Source: Rothia mucilaginosa
GTDB lineage: Bacteria; Actinomycetota; Actinomycetes; Actinomycetales; Micrococcaceae
Direction: 5' to 3'
Assembly: GCF_001548235.1 (NCBI RefSeq)
Contig: NZ_AP014938.1
Span: 1,116,001 to 1,180,000, forward strand
Length of the DNA: 64,000 nt
The translations under genes were made by a program, and so were the position numbers. Of the stretch, positions 34,670 through 43,642 are shown in pieces. Under the pieces are notes generated by a model. The model had not been told where the DNA came from and did no database searches. It saw only the letters and a list, made by a program, of their open reading frames with translations. Each line of letters begins with the position of its first letter. Within the stretch, counting starts at the first letter, position 1.

Positions 34670-34699
34670 TGAGGGGCGGGGAGTAATCCCCGCCCCTCG
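34670..34699 (+). terminator. 30-bp terminator, copy T3
   Basis: Same as T1/T2 except the last base; follows the SLH-like gene stop codon by 18 bases. Confidence 0.9.
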
Positions 34700-35026
34700 G
34701 CGTTTAACCCGCACCCAAAACAGCCGAAAAACCGTAGAAAAACAGGGTAGGGGAGCAGGCATCACAGCGCCCGGTCATCGCCTCCACACGCCCAATGCGG
34801 TACCCTTGAGCAGGAGGCAGGTCTGCCGGTGCACAGACCCGCACACGTCAAAACACCCGCAGAAATGCGCCCAACACACCGCACCACACAAACTCAACAC
34901 TGCACCCACGCAGCGCCGTACTCACTCAACACCGTATTCACCGCATACAGCCGTATTCACTCAATTCACTCACCCGCGCCGCCTTCAGCACCGAACGCGG
35001 TACCCATCGAAAGAATTGAGCCCCTC
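34700..35026. other. Leader region of beta-helix gene 2
   Basis: No gene. The 3' part contains CTCACTCAAC and two ATTCACTC motifs (34955, 34964), like the region before beta-helix gene 1. The frame is open through part of it, but the encoded residues do not match the paralogues or look like a signal peptide. Confidence 0.55.
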
Positions 35027-36355
35027 ATGCCCGATACGCCCATGAGCATCAACGCCATCAACTACGGCGCAGACCCCACCGGTGCCAAAGACTCCACCGC
35101 AGCCATCCAGCGAGCCGTCGACGCTGTCGCCGCACGCGGCGGCGGATCCGTAGAACTCCCCCGCGGCATCTACCGCGTCTCCTACCCCTTCATCGACATC
35201 AAGCACCGTGTCGAAATCTTCGGCTACGGCTCCTCAACCGTCGTCATCGCGCACTCCGACCGCGCCATCCCCACCACCGCCAACGGCCACACCGAATACA
35301 CCGGCGTGTTCCACGTCGGCAGCTACACCACCCCCGTCTACGGCAACTACAACGCCAACAAGCCCATGCGTATGGGCGTACGCAACCTGCACATCCGCAC
35401 TAACGCCGCCAACACCCCCATCAGCAGCTACCCGCTCGATGCGCACACCACCCCGCTGAATAACGTCGCCGGCGTCATCTTCCACACCCACCTGACCGGC
35501 GACATGCTCAACGAACCGGACATCGTGCCCGTTATCGCCGGCGTGGAAGTCTGGGACACCGCCATCGGCGTTGCCGTGCTCGGCCTGGATGACCAGGGCA
35601 TGAAAATTGACGACGTGACCATCCGCCGCACCCTCAACCAGGGCCTGCTGCTCGGCAAACCCGCCGGCCACCCCCGCCGCCCCAACGAAGGCCAGAACTC
35701 CGGCGCGGCAGACAACAAGCTGCGCGGTATCGACGTTGCCGAGGCGAATCTCAGCGGCGGCTCCTACGCCGGTATCGAGGTGTACGCGGCGCAGGCTAAG
35801 TTCGAAAACTGCTCCAGCAACAGTAACCACCGCACCAGCAACAAGAATGCCCTCTACGAGCCCGCCACCCGCCACGCCGGCGCAGGCTGGATCGTGCAGG
35901 GTGAACGCAACATGTTCATCGGCTGCACCGCCCGCTCCAACGCGGGTCACGGCTGGATTGTTGAATGGGCGCACAACATCTTCATCGGATGCGAAGCGGA
36001 AGGCTCCAGCTGGGCTGGCACCGTCAGCGGTGCCGCAGGTGCCGACGAGGCCGCCAACTGGTACATCAGCCGCAACGCGCGCGGTACCCGCATGGTCGCG
36101 CCCGTCTCCTACAACCCGCCGGAGAAGGCGGCCTCCCTGTACGGCTTCTACATTGAAAACAAGATTTACGACCTGCGCATCACTGAAGGTACCGCCAAGG
36201 ACGACCGCATCGGCGATGGTAATATGCTCGGCCGCCGCGTGTACATCACCGGCGAGATTGGCGCGAACGTGGTCATTGAGGTTGAGGAGCTGCGCCACTC
36301 CACCTCGCCCGCCGGTCAGCTCACCAAGGAAGCCTACAACGTGATGCGCGGTTAG
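35027..36355 (+). CDS. Right-handed beta-helix protein, pectate-lyase-3-like (paralogue 2)
   Basis: 442 residues from the ATG at 35027, chosen because the following residues (SINAINYGADPTGAKDSTAA) align with the paralogues; the open frame reaches 34829 but its extra residues are low-complexity. Shared blocks: VGSYTTP, NNVAGVIFHTH, WDTAIGVAVLGLDDQGMKID, GAADNKL, NMFIGCTARSNAGHGW. No signal peptide. The coding DNA is GC-rich like the chromosome, unlike paralogue 3. It is followed by an SLH-like gene 500 bases downstream. Confidence 0.82.
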   Translation: MPDTPMSINAINYGADPTGAKDSTAAIQRAVDAVAARGGGSVELPRGIYRVSYPFIDIKHRVEIFGYGSSTVVIAHSDRAIPTTANGHTEYTGVFHVGSYTTPVYGNYNANKPMRMGVRNLHIRTNAANTPISSYPLDAHTTPLNNVAGVIFHTHLTGDMLNEPDIVPVIAGVEVWDTAIGVAVLGLDDQGMKIDDVTIRRTLNQGLLLGKPAGHPRRPNEGQNSGAADNKLRGIDVAEANLSGGSYAGIEVYAAQAKFENCSSNSNHRTSNKNALYEPATRHAGAGWIVQGERNMFIGCTARSNAGHGWIVEWAHNIFIGCEAEGSSWAGTVSGAAGADEAANWYISRNARGTRMVAPVSYNPPEKAASLYGFYIENKIYDLRITEGTAKDDRIGDGNMLGRRVYITGEIGANVVIEVEELRHSTSPAGQLTKEAYNVMRG

Positions 36356-36475
36356 TAGAGACTGACGGCAACTGACGGCAGCTAGTAGACACGCCCGAAC
36401 CGGTCCAGGACTTTCCTGTGAATCGTGAGGGAGGCGCGTGTGCCCTAGTGGGCGCGCTATACCGCTCAATAGCAC

Positions 36476-36513
36476 AGCAGCTGCGAATGGAATATGTACC
36501 ATTCGCAGCTGCT
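36476..36513 (+). terminator. Terminator of beta-helix gene 2
   Basis: A perfect 15-bp stem AGCAGCTGCGAATGG/CCATTCGCAGCTGCT with 8-base loop; TTGTCGTTT follows. Confidence 0.9.
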
Positions 36514-36852
36514 TTGTCGTTTAGAACAATGTTTAATTTTTAATTGATAAAAGTCTCAATTGAATATTGAATAAAATATCAATATGTACTTTAAACTTTC
36601 TATGGTGGTGTAAAACAGTCCATTCACTGTGCACCACCATAGCCGTGCGACAGTATGTGGAACACACACATCATTGGTGCACACCAAAACCGCGTATAGC
36701 CGCACGTCAAACCCTATTCATTGCCGCTTCTCACTATTCCTCAACGCACTCCTTTCCCCTTTTCTTATTCGCTCCGTTCGGCGACCCCGCGGTCGACCCA
36801 AAAATCGGTTCCTTCCGGCCGGTTCCCAACCACAATTACATAAGGACAGCCC
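36514..36852. other. AT-rich promoter region of SLH-like gene 2
   Basis: About 340 bases with no gene; the first 80 are very AT-rich (TTTAATTTTTAATTGAT and similar). A long frame running through from 36567 is not supported. Confidence 0.55.
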
Positions 36853-37665
36853 ATGCTTCCGGTTATCTCCCGAGTCCTCACACCCACCACTCGCGCACGC
36901 CGCATCTTTGCACTCACTCTCGCGCTCGCCCTCGGTGCCCTGCCCGTAGGCACCTCCGCCATCGCCTCCCACCAGGCTGTAGCTCACGCCGCCGAACCTG
37001 CCGCAGCCAACGGCCTCATCAAACTTCACCAGCCCAAGGACGACCCCAGCTACGCCGAATGCGTCGCCACGTTCCTAGGCACAATGAGCGCCACCCCCGG
37101 CGTGTGGGCGGTCTGCCACGGCTACCTCGACAGCGAAGAATACACCGTCACCCGCCGCCACAGCAGCGCAACCGTCACCCGCGGCCAGCTCGTGCGCATG
37201 CTCTACCGCATGGCGGGATCGCCGACCGTCAAGGACCTCCCGAAAACCTCGCCCTACAAGGATGTGGCAACCACTAACCCGGACTACCCCGCCTACATCT
37301 GGGCGGCGGATGCGGGCATCACCTCCGGCTGGGATGACGGGCTCTTTCACCCGGATGACTATGCCACCCGCCACACCCTCGCCGCGTTCCTGTATCGCGC
37401 CGCGGGTAGCCCCGACGGTGCCGCGCGCCTGCGCCAGATTCGCCGTCCGCTACGTGCCGAAGCTAAGAAGGTTGAGCAGTTCAAGGCTGAAAACCGTTGG
37501 GCAGCCCGCACGCTCGGCGCCTACCCCGAAGTGGACCGCGACGGTGACGGCGTGGCAGACGTGGTGAACCCTGCCAGCCCCCTGTACTTCTCCGATGCCC
37601 TGTACATGCTCAAGGCGTACGGTGATAAGGGCCTGAAGGTTGTGGGCACTCCCGCCGTTGACTAG
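36853..37665 (+). CDS. Exported SLH-like domain protein (paralogue 2)
   Basis: 270 residues, ATG preceded by AAGGA 6 bases upstream. Signal peptide to about residue 46 (LALALGALPVGTSAIASH, then VAHAAEP). SLH-like units: TRGQLVRMLYRMAGSP and ADAGITSGWDDGLFHPDDY with FLYRAAGSP. A C-terminal segment with DRDGDGVADV looks like a calcium-binding (thrombospondin-3/dockerin-like) loop. Probably cell-wall bound. Its partner beta-helix gene lies directly upstream. Confidence 0.82.
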   Translation: MLPVISRVLTPTTRARRIFALTLALALGALPVGTSAIASHQAVAHAAEPAAANGLIKLHQPKDDPSYAECVATFLGTMSATPGVWAVCHGYLDSEEYTVTRRHSSATVTRGQLVRMLYRMAGSPTVKDLPKTSPYKDVATTNPDYPAYIWAADAGITSGWDDGLFHPDDYATRHTLAAFLYRAAGSPDGAARLRQIRRPLRAEAKKVEQFKAENRWAARTLGAYPEVDRDGDGVADVVNPASPLYFSDALYMLKAYGDKGLKVVGTPAVD

Positions 37666-37722
37666 GAAGCCGTTGACTAGGGGTAATACCGACTAGATGC
37701 AGTGCTGACTAGCGCATATATT

Positions 37723-37766
37723 CACCGCCCGCCGGTGCGACCCGAAGGTTGCGCAGGCGGGCGGTG
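37723..37766 (+). terminator. Terminator of SLH-like gene 2
   Basis: CACCGCCCGCC (37723-37733) and GGCGGGCGGTG (37756-37766) pair perfectly; no strong T-tract. Confidence 0.7.
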
Positions 37767-37876
37767 CTCTGTTCCGGGTGCTGTGCTGTTCTGGCAGGTT
37801 GCGAGCGCCCGTGCCGCCGCGCAATCGCTTCCGTGCAATGAAAGGTGCATGCTCTGCACCCGCTAAGCTAGAAGGC

Positions 37877-38677
37877 ATGAAGATTGCCACCTGGAACATC
37901 AACTCAATCCGCGCCCGTGAGAACCGCGTCGAAGACTGGCTCGACGAACACGACGTTGACGTGCTCGCCCTGCAAGAAACCAAAACCAAGGACGAAACCT
38001 TCCCCTTCGACCTCTTCGAATTCATGGGCTACGAGGTTGCGCACTTCGGCCTGAATCAGTGGAATGGCGTGGCAATCGCCTCCCGAGTTGGCCTCGAAGA
38101 CGTGCAGCGCGGCTTCGATAATCAGCCGCACTTCGGTAAGACCGGCGAGCCCGAGGTGCTGGAGGCGCGCGCGATCGGTGCGACCTGCGGCGGCGTGCGC
38201 GTCTGGAGCCTCTATGTGCCCAACGGCCGCGGCCTGACCGACCCGCACATGGACTACAAGCTCCGCTGGATGGAGGCGCTGTGCCAGAACGTGCACAACG
38301 AACTGGCTGCTAACCCGCAGTCGCAGCTCGCCCTGGTCGGTGACTGGAACGTCGCCCCCGAGGATGCCGACGTGTGGGATATAGACTACTTCCTGCGCAA
38401 CGAAATGACCCACGTTTCCGAACCCGAACGCCGCGCCTTCGCCGCCCTACTCGAAGAGGGCATGGTGGATGTAGTACGCCCGCACACTCCGGGCGAGTAC
38501 ACCTACTGGGACTACCAGGCGGGCCGCTTCACCAAGGATGAGGGCATGCGCATTGACTTCCAGCTGTTCTCGCCCGCGCTCGCCGCGCGCGTGGAACGCG
38601 CCTGGATCGATAAGGTGGAACGCGCCGGTGAAGGCGCAAGCGACCACACGCCGGTCGTGGTTGAGATTGCCGACTAA
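37877..38677 (+). CDS. xth: Exodeoxyribonuclease III
   Basis: 266 residues from the ATG at 37877 (AGAAGG just upstream). AP endonuclease/exonuclease of the EEP fold: MKIATWNINSIRARENR, LALQETKTKDE (metal-binding Glu), NGVAIASR, SLYVPNGR, VGDWNVAPED (catalytic Asp/Asn) and the final GASDHTPVVVEI. It repairs abasic and oxidised DNA ends. Full length. A -10 TAAGCT lies 7 bases before the ATG, so it may be translated leaderless. Confidence 0.95.
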   Translation: MKIATWNINSIRARENRVEDWLDEHDVDVLALQETKTKDETFPFDLFEFMGYEVAHFGLNQWNGVAIASRVGLEDVQRGFDNQPHFGKTGEPEVLEARAIGATCGGVRVWSLYVPNGRGLTDPHMDYKLRWMEALCQNVHNELAANPQSQLALVGDWNVAPEDADVWDIDYFLRNEMTHVSEPERRAFAALLEEGMVDVVRPHTPGEYTYWDYQAGRFTKDEGMRIDFQLFSPALAARVERAWIDKVERAGEGASDHTPVVVEIAD

Positions 38678-38713
38678 TCCGAGCGTATAGCTTGCCGTAG
38701 AACCGCGTGCAGT

Positions 38714-38744
38714 AAGGAGGCGGGGGAGGGGCCCCCGCCTCCTT
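38714..38744 (+). terminator. xth terminator
   Basis: A perfect 13-bp stem AAGGAGGCGGGGG/CCCCCGCCTCCTT with a 5-base loop. Confidence 0.85.
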
Positions 38745-38838
38745 GCTGTATCTGCCGGTGCTTCTGTCCTGTGTTTCTGCGCGCCTGCTCCTGGGTTTCT
38801 GCCAATATTTCAAGGTTTTCTGTGTGGCTTAGTTGAAA

Positions 38839-38856
38839 AGTTCGGCTAGCCGAACT
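38839..38856. promoter_or_regulatory. Palindromic operator, probably of the DtxR/MntR regulator
   Basis: AGTTCGGCTAGCCGAACT is a perfect 18-base palindrome 143 bases upstream of the metal ABC transporter. DtxR-family operators are palindromes with a central TAGC-like core. The likely regulator is encoded at 41853-42584. Confidence 0.75.
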
Positions 38857-38999
38857 ATTGTTAAATTCCGCCCGGGACGACAGGCAAAAGCGCATTATGA
38901 TGCCTGCGCAGACACAACCGTGTCCCTAGCGTCCCGGCGCGGCAAATCCCATACATCAACCACATACTCAAACCCGTGACTTCCAATGAAGGATGCCTC

Positions 39000-39968
39000 A
39001 TGAACGCTTTCACCCCCGCAGGCAGCAACGCACGCCGCCTCGTCCAGGCGCTCTGCGCCGCCCTCGCACTCACCCTGCTACTCGTGCTCACCGGCTGCGG
39101 TAGCACCTCCAGCACCACCGAAGGCGCTAAGAGCAGCAGCGGCAAGAAGACCGTGCTCACCACCTTCACCGTGCTCGCAGACATCGCCCGCAACGTGGCA
39201 GGCGACGACCTGAACGTCGAATCCCTCACCAAGCCCGGCGCAGAGATTCACGAGTACGAGCCCACCCCCTCCGACCTGAAGAAAGCGCACGCCGCAGACC
39301 TGGTACTCGACAACGGCCTCAACCTCGAATCCTGGTTCACCAAGTTCGTCAAGGACTCCAACGCTAAGCACGTGACCGTCTCCGAGGGAGTCACGCCCAT
39401 CTCCATTACCGAGGATGCCTACGCGGGCAAGCCCAACCCCCACGCCTGGATGAGCCCCAGCAACGTGCAAAAGTACGTGGACGTGATGATTCGCGAATTT
39501 AGCACCCTCGACCCCACCCACGCCGCCGACTACAAAAACCGCGGCGAAGCCTACAAGAAGCAGCTGCAGGGCGTGCGTGACGAGCTCGTCAAGGAAATCT
39601 CCACCCTGCCCGAAAACCAGCGCGCACTCGTCACCTGCGAAGGCGCCTTCTCCTATCTGGCAGCCGACGCAGGTCTGAAAGAAAAGTACATCTGGGCGGT
39701 CAACTCCGAACAGCAGGCAACCCCCTCGCAGATTTCCTCCGTCATCGACTACGTGCGCCAGAACCAGGTGCCCGCCGTGTTCTGCGAATCCACCGTCTCT
39801 GACAACCCGATGCGCCAGGTAGCAGACGCCACCGGCGCACGATTCGGCGGCGTGCTCTACGTGGACTCCCTCTCCGAAGCGAACGGCCCCGTGCCCACCT
39901 ACCTAGACATGATTCGCTACGACGCCCGCACCATCGTGGCGGGCCTGAAAGGCGAGCAGAAAAAGTAA
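39000..39968 (+). CDS. Manganese/zinc ABC transporter substrate-binding lipoprotein
   Basis: 322 residues from the ATG at 39000 (AAGGA 6 bases upstream). Lipoprotein signal ending LVLTGC. Cluster A-I binding protein (ZnuA/SitA/MntC type): FTVLADIARNVAGD, EIHEYEPTPSD (His ligand), NPHAWMSP (His ligand), CEGAFSYLA and a C-terminal Asp region. It lacks the His-rich loop of many ZnuA proteins, favouring manganese. First gene of a three-gene operon with ATPase and permease; a DtxR-like regulator gene faces it. Confidence 0.92.
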   Translation: MNAFTPAGSNARRLVQALCAALALTLLLVLTGCGSTSSTTEGAKSSSGKKTVLTTFTVLADIARNVAGDDLNVESLTKPGAEIHEYEPTPSDLKKAHAADLVLDNGLNLESWFTKFVKDSNAKHVTVSEGVTPISITEDAYAGKPNPHAWMSPSNVQKYVDVMIREFSTLDPTHAADYKNRGEAYKKQLQGVRDELVKEISTLPENQRALVTCEGAFSYLAADAGLKEKYIWAVNSEQQATPSQISSVIDYVRQNQVPAVFCESTVSDNPMRQVADATGARFGGVLYVDSLSEANGPVPTYLDMIRYDARTIVAGLKGEQKK

Positions 39969-40039
39969 CCGGCCGGGCTCATCAGCTTCACCGCACCCCC
40001 AAGAAACTTCGAAAGAAGAAACCTCGAAAGAACCACCGA

Positions 40040-40873
40040 ATGTCACTTCTCACTTGCGATAACGTACACGTGAACTACGGGCCCGTCCGTGCCCTCACCG
40101 GCGCCTCCTTCACCCTGGGCACCGGACGTATCTGCGGCCTGATCGGTATGAACGGCTCCGGCAAATCAACCCTCTTCAAAGCCATCATGGGGGTCGTGCC
40201 CATGCACGCCGGCAGCATCACCCTCGACGGGCAGCCTGTCGGCGGCAACCGCACCGGCAGCCGCAGTAAGAACGCACACCGCCACCGCGCCGGACTCGTC
40301 AGCTACGTGCCGCAGAGCGAAGAAATCGACTGGACCTTCCCCATCTCCGTACGTGAGGTGGTCAACATGGGGCGCTACCGTAACCTCGGCATCACCCGCC
40401 ACCTGCGTGCCGCAGACCGTGCCGCCGTGGATGAGGCGCTCGCCCGCGTGGAACTGACCGACCTTGCCGACCGTCAGATTGGGGCGCTCTCGGGCGGTCA
40501 GCGTAAGCGCGCCTTCGTGGCACGCGCTATCGCCCAGGGTGCCCAGCTGCTGCTGCTGGATGAGCCCTTCGCCGGCGTGGACAAGCGCAGCGAGGCGATG
40601 CTCATGCAGGTCATCAAACAGCTGCGCGACGAGGGCGCAACCGTGCTGGTTTCCACGCACGACTTGGCGACCCTGCGCCAGTTCGCCGACGAGGCGCTAC
40701 TGCTGCGCGGCGAGATTCTGATGCACGACACCCCGGAGAAGGTGCTCGCCCCCGAGAACCTGGTGCGTGCCTTCGGCATGGAAGTGGACGCCGGCGCGTC
40801 GGTCGCTACCGCTGCCCCCGGCGCTGCTACCTCCGGCACTACTACGATCAGCTCTGCGGAAGGGAAGAACTAA
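40040..40873 (+). CDS. Metal ABC transporter ATP-binding protein
   Basis: 277 residues. Walker A GMNGSGKST, an insertion (GGNRTGSRSKNAHRHR) after the first beta sheet, signature LSGGQRKRAF, Walker B LLLLDEPFAGVD and the H-loop STHDL. It powers Mn/Zn uptake with the neighbouring permease. An Ala/Thr-rich tail of about 25 residues is added at the C-terminus. It stops one base before the permease ATG. Confidence 0.93.
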   Translation: MSLLTCDNVHVNYGPVRALTGASFTLGTGRICGLIGMNGSGKSTLFKAIMGVVPMHAGSITLDGQPVGGNRTGSRSKNAHRHRAGLVSYVPQSEEIDWTFPISVREVVNMGRYRNLGITRHLRAADRAAVDEALARVELTDLADRQIGALSGGQRKRAFVARAIAQGAQLLLLDEPFAGVDKRSEAMLMQVIKQLRDEGATVLVSTHDLATLRQFADEALLLRGEILMHDTPEKVLAPENLVRAFGMEVDAGASVATAAPGAATSGTTTISSAEGKN

Positions 40874-41758
40874 ATGGACATCCTCAACTTTCTGGTGGAG
40901 CCGCTGACCCTGCCCTTCATGCTCCGCGCATTCGTGGTCACCGTCATTGCCGCCGCCGTCTGCGCCCTGCTGTCCTGCTGGCTCGTGCTGCTCGGCTGGT
41001 CGCTTATGGGCGACGCGATCTCGCACGCGGTGCTACCCGGCGTGGTGCTCGCCTACATTTTCGGTGCGCCCTTCGCGGTGGGTGCGGTCATTGCCGCGCT
41101 CCTGGCAGTGGCGCTCATCGGCGGGGTGCGGCGCAGCGGCCGCGTGCGCGAAGACGCCGCGATCGGCATCGTGTTCACGACCATGTTCGCGTTCGGTCTG
41201 GTGCTGATTTCGGTCACGCCGTCGAATACGGACCTGAACCATATCCTCTTCGGTAACGTGCTGGGTGTGTCCTGGTCGGACGTCTGGCAGGTCGCCGTCC
41301 TCGCGGTGGTGGTTGCCGCCGTGCTGATGGTCAAGCGCCGCGACTTCGTGCTGTACGCATTCGACCCGGGCTTTGCGCAGGCGGTGGGGTTGCGTCCGCG
41401 TCTGCTCGGCGCGCTGCTGCTCATTATGCTGGCGCTGACTTCCGTGGTGGCGCTGCAGATCGTGGGTGTGGTGCTGGTCGTGGCGATGCTCGTCATCCCC
41501 GGCTCCACCGCGCGCCTGATAACTGACCGGTTCGTGCCGATGCTCGCGGTGAGCGTGGGAGTCTCCCTGGTGGGCACGCTGACCGGCTTGTACGCCAGCT
41601 ACTACGCGGACGTATCCCCCGGTGGTGCCGTGGTCGTCACGCAGGGCATACTGTTCGCCCTGGCGTACGTATTCGCCCCGCGCTACGGTCTGCTGGGCAG
41701 GATGCGCGCCCGCCGACTCAGCACTGCCGCAACGAAAACTGAGCCCTCAGCTTCCTAA
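40874..41758 (+). CDS. Metal ABC transporter permease
   Basis: 294 residues, ATG immediately after the ATPase stop (AGGGAAGAAC before it). Eight to nine hydrophobic segments of the ABC-3 family (LLGWSLMGDAISHAVLPGVVL, then NTDLNHILFGNVLGV and IVGVVLVVAMLVIPGSTARL). It forms the membrane channel for Mn(II)/Zn(II) uptake. Followed by a terminator. Confidence 0.94.
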   Translation: MDILNFLVEPLTLPFMLRAFVVTVIAAAVCALLSCWLVLLGWSLMGDAISHAVLPGVVLAYIFGAPFAVGAVIAALLAVALIGGVRRSGRVREDAAIGIVFTTMFAFGLVLISVTPSNTDLNHILFGNVLGVSWSDVWQVAVLAVVVAAVLMVKRRDFVLYAFDPGFAQAVGLRPRLLGALLLIMLALTSVVALQIVGVVLVVAMLVIPGSTARLITDRFVPMLAVSVGVSLVGTLTGLYASYYADVSPGGAVVVTQGILFALAYVFAPRYGLLGRMRARRLSTAATKTEPSAS

Positions 41759-41772
41759 AACTAACTCAATAC

Positions 41773-41814
41773 AGCGCTAGGCGGAGGCCCTTCATGGGAC
41801 CTCCGCCTAGCGCT
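41773..41814. terminator. Terminator shared by metal permease and DtxR-like gene
   Basis: A perfect 15-bp stem AGCGCTAGGCGGAGG/CCTCCGCCTAGCGCT with 12-base loop, between convergent genes; ATTTTC follows on the plus strand. Confidence 0.9.
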
Positions 41815-41852
41815 ATTTTCTGAAATTCTAGGGTGCCGCTACCGCCCTGTAT

Positions 41853-42584
41853 CTAGCGCACCGTGCGGGACACGAACAGGGAGGCGGTCGCCTCCGCACC
41901 CAACGGAATAATGGTACCGCCGGGCTTCACCGCACCGGCCGCGTCCGTCTCGTGCAGGTTGCCGGAACCGGCACCGACCACGCTCACGTTCACCGCCTCC
42001 GAGAAGGGCGCACCCTCCTCAATGTGCAGGCGCACGCCGGGCACAAAACCGTGGCCCTGCAGGTAGCGCAGCAGGCGCGGGTCGTCATCGTTGATGCGTT
42101 CGAGCACGACTGTTTCGCCGGGTTCGCACTGGCTCAGCGGCACGGTCTGCGGAAAACTAATATGCCCCGAAGAGTCCGGGATCGGGTCGCCGTGCGGGTC
42201 GCGGGTCGGGTGCCCCAGCAGGGTGTCGATGCGGTCCACCATGAAGTCGGATACCGCGTGCTCCAGAACCTCCGCCTCGTCGTGCACACGGTCCCAGGTG
42301 TAGCCGAGGGTCTCCACGAGGAACGTCTCAATGAGGCGGTGGCGGCGAATCATCGCCAGCGCGTAGGAGCGGCCGGTTTCAGTGAGCTCAATAGCGCCGT
42401 AGGGCTGATGCTCAATCAGGTCGGCGGCGGCGAGGCGCTTGAGGCCGTCAGATACCGAAGAAATGCGCAGGCCCATGCGTTCTGCCAGGGCGGATGCGGT
42501 GGCAGGGGTTTTGGTCCATTCTTCGAGGCTCCAGATTTCCTTGAGGTAGTTCTGGGTGCTGACGGAAAGTTCTGAGAGAGGCAT
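41853..42584 (-). CDS. DtxR/MntR-family metal-dependent repressor
   Basis: 243 residues from the ATG at 42584 (MPLSELSVSTQNYLKEIW is the normal family start; the open frame reaches 42809 without support). N-terminal winged helix (TASALAERMGLRISSVSDGLKRL), the dimerisation/metal domain (HRLIETFLVETLGYTWDRVHDEAEVLEHAVSD with His/Glu ligands) and a C-terminal FeoA/SH3-like domain, so the IdeR/DtxR three-domain type. It represses metal uptake when Mn or Fe is plentiful. Convergent with the metal ABC operon and the likely reader of the palindrome at 38839. Confidence 0.92.
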   Translation of the reverse strand: MPLSELSVSTQNYLKEIWSLEEWTKTPATASALAERMGLRISSVSDGLKRLAAADLIEHQPYGAIELTETGRSYALAMIRRHRLIETFLVETLGYTWDRVHDEAEVLEHAVSDFMVDRIDTLLGHPTRDPHGDPIPDSSGHISFPQTVPLSQCEPGETVVLERINDDDPRLLRYLQGHGFVPGVRLHIEEGAPFSEAVNVSVVGAGSGNLHETDAAGAVKPGGTIIPLGAEATASLFVSRTVR

Positions 42585-42654
42585 AAAGATAAGTCTACCT
42601 TTTCTCTGGTTTTGCCCGTCGAGCTGCAGGGTATTCAGCGCGGGCTTAAAGAGC

Positions 42655-42706
42655 GTCCCGCCCGGATATTTCACCCCTGGCAGGGGGTGACCATCACGGG
42701 CGGGAC
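42655..42706. terminator. Large nested hairpin
   Basis: GTCCCGCCCG (42655-42664) pairs with CGGGCGGGAC (42697-42706), with an inner TCACCCC/GGGGTGA stem. It lies downstream of the unknown HTH gene and upstream of the DtxR-like gene on the same strand. Confidence 0.7.
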
Positions 42707-42780
42707 CAGGTGTTCGGTTCCGCGCTGGCAGGCACCGAAAGGCTGGCAGTCGCGAAAGAATGAGGGATGCGCGGCGGAGG

Positions 42781-43464
42781 TTAGGTGGCGCGGCGGCGCG
42801 AACGGTCAATACGGGTCAGCAGCTCGATGAGCGCACCGCGTGCCGCCTGCTCCTCGTGCCAGAGGGAGCGGACGAGGGTGCGGCTGACCGCCTGGGTGGT
42901 GATGCCGAGTGCGGTTGCGGCGGCCTTCTGCTGGCCGCGTACGCCGGGTACGAGCAGGTTTACTACGCGCCATTCGGCGTCGGTGCGGTCGGCGCATACG
43001 CGGTAGAGCAGGCGTGCGGAGCCTGCGGCGAGGTCGGCGAGGTGGCGGTTGTCGGCGCTGACGCTGATGCAGCGTACGGGTGCGCCTCCTTGTGCTTCTT
43101 CGACGGCGAGGCGTGAGAATTCGAGGGCGTCGCCGGTGCAGTCGGTGGTGCTGACGGCGCCGAGTGCGCCTGCGAATCGGGGGATGTTGAGCTCGCCGAT
43201 TCCGATGCCGACCCAGAAGCCGTTATCGCGCGCGGCAATGAGCGCCGCGTGGAGTGCGTCGCTGGCGCGGTCGAATGCGCCCTGAATTTCGTCAGGGTAT
43301 GTCTGGGCGAAGGCAACACGCGGGTTGAGCTTTGCGAGTTCGTCCGACAGTGCAGTGAGTGAGTGCTGTGCGGAACGTTGAATAAAGGTTAGAACGAACA
43401 CCTTCCTATTATGCCGTAAAACCTTCAACAAGCGGCGTAAGGTTCGCCGTAATACCGGCAACAT
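42781..43464 (-). CDS. Hypothetical protein with C-terminal helix-turn-helix
   Basis: 227 residues. Start ATG at 43464 has AGGGG 5 bases upstream. The N-terminus (FVLTFIQRSAQHSLTALSD) and the GFWVGIGIGELN segment recall SatD-like proteins of actinobacteria. The C-terminal QQKAAATALGITTQAVSRTL is a clear helix-turn-helix. No sensor domain recognised. Possibly a regulator of nearby transport genes; unproven. Confidence 0.7.
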   Translation of the reverse strand: MLPVLRRTLRRLLKVLRHNRKVFVLTFIQRSAQHSLTALSDELAKLNPRVAFAQTYPDEIQGAFDRASDALHAALIAARDNGFWVGIGIGELNIPRFAGALGAVSTTDCTGDALEFSRLAVEEAQGGAPVRCISVSADNRHLADLAAGSARLLYRVCADRTDAEWRVVNLLVPGVRGQQKAAATALGITTQAVSRTLVRSLWHEEQAARGALIELLTRIDRSRRRAT

Positions 43465-43548
43465 TTAAACCCCTAAAAATACGCATTGATAAGGGGAATT
43501 ATCGTGAGCATGCACTGTGTGCAGAAATCCTCGAAAGGACGTAGAACA

Positions 43549-43606
43549 CCCCCGAAAGGAAAATAATTTTCATGCAAGTGCACGTTGAATTATTCGCTTT
43601 CGGGGG
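43549..43606 (-). terminator. Terminator of the MFS gene
   Basis: CCCCCGAAAG (43549-43558) pairs with CTTTCGGGGG (43597-43606); inner AATAATT/AATTATT pairing extends it. Confidence 0.8.
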
Positions 43607-43642
43607 CGTTGAGTGGAGTTGATAGACGGGGCTACCGCGGAA

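Noticed and set aside
36567..37277. Plus-strand frame overlapping SLH-like gene 2
   Set aside because: Conflicts with the well-supported gene at 36853 and lacks a ribosome site.
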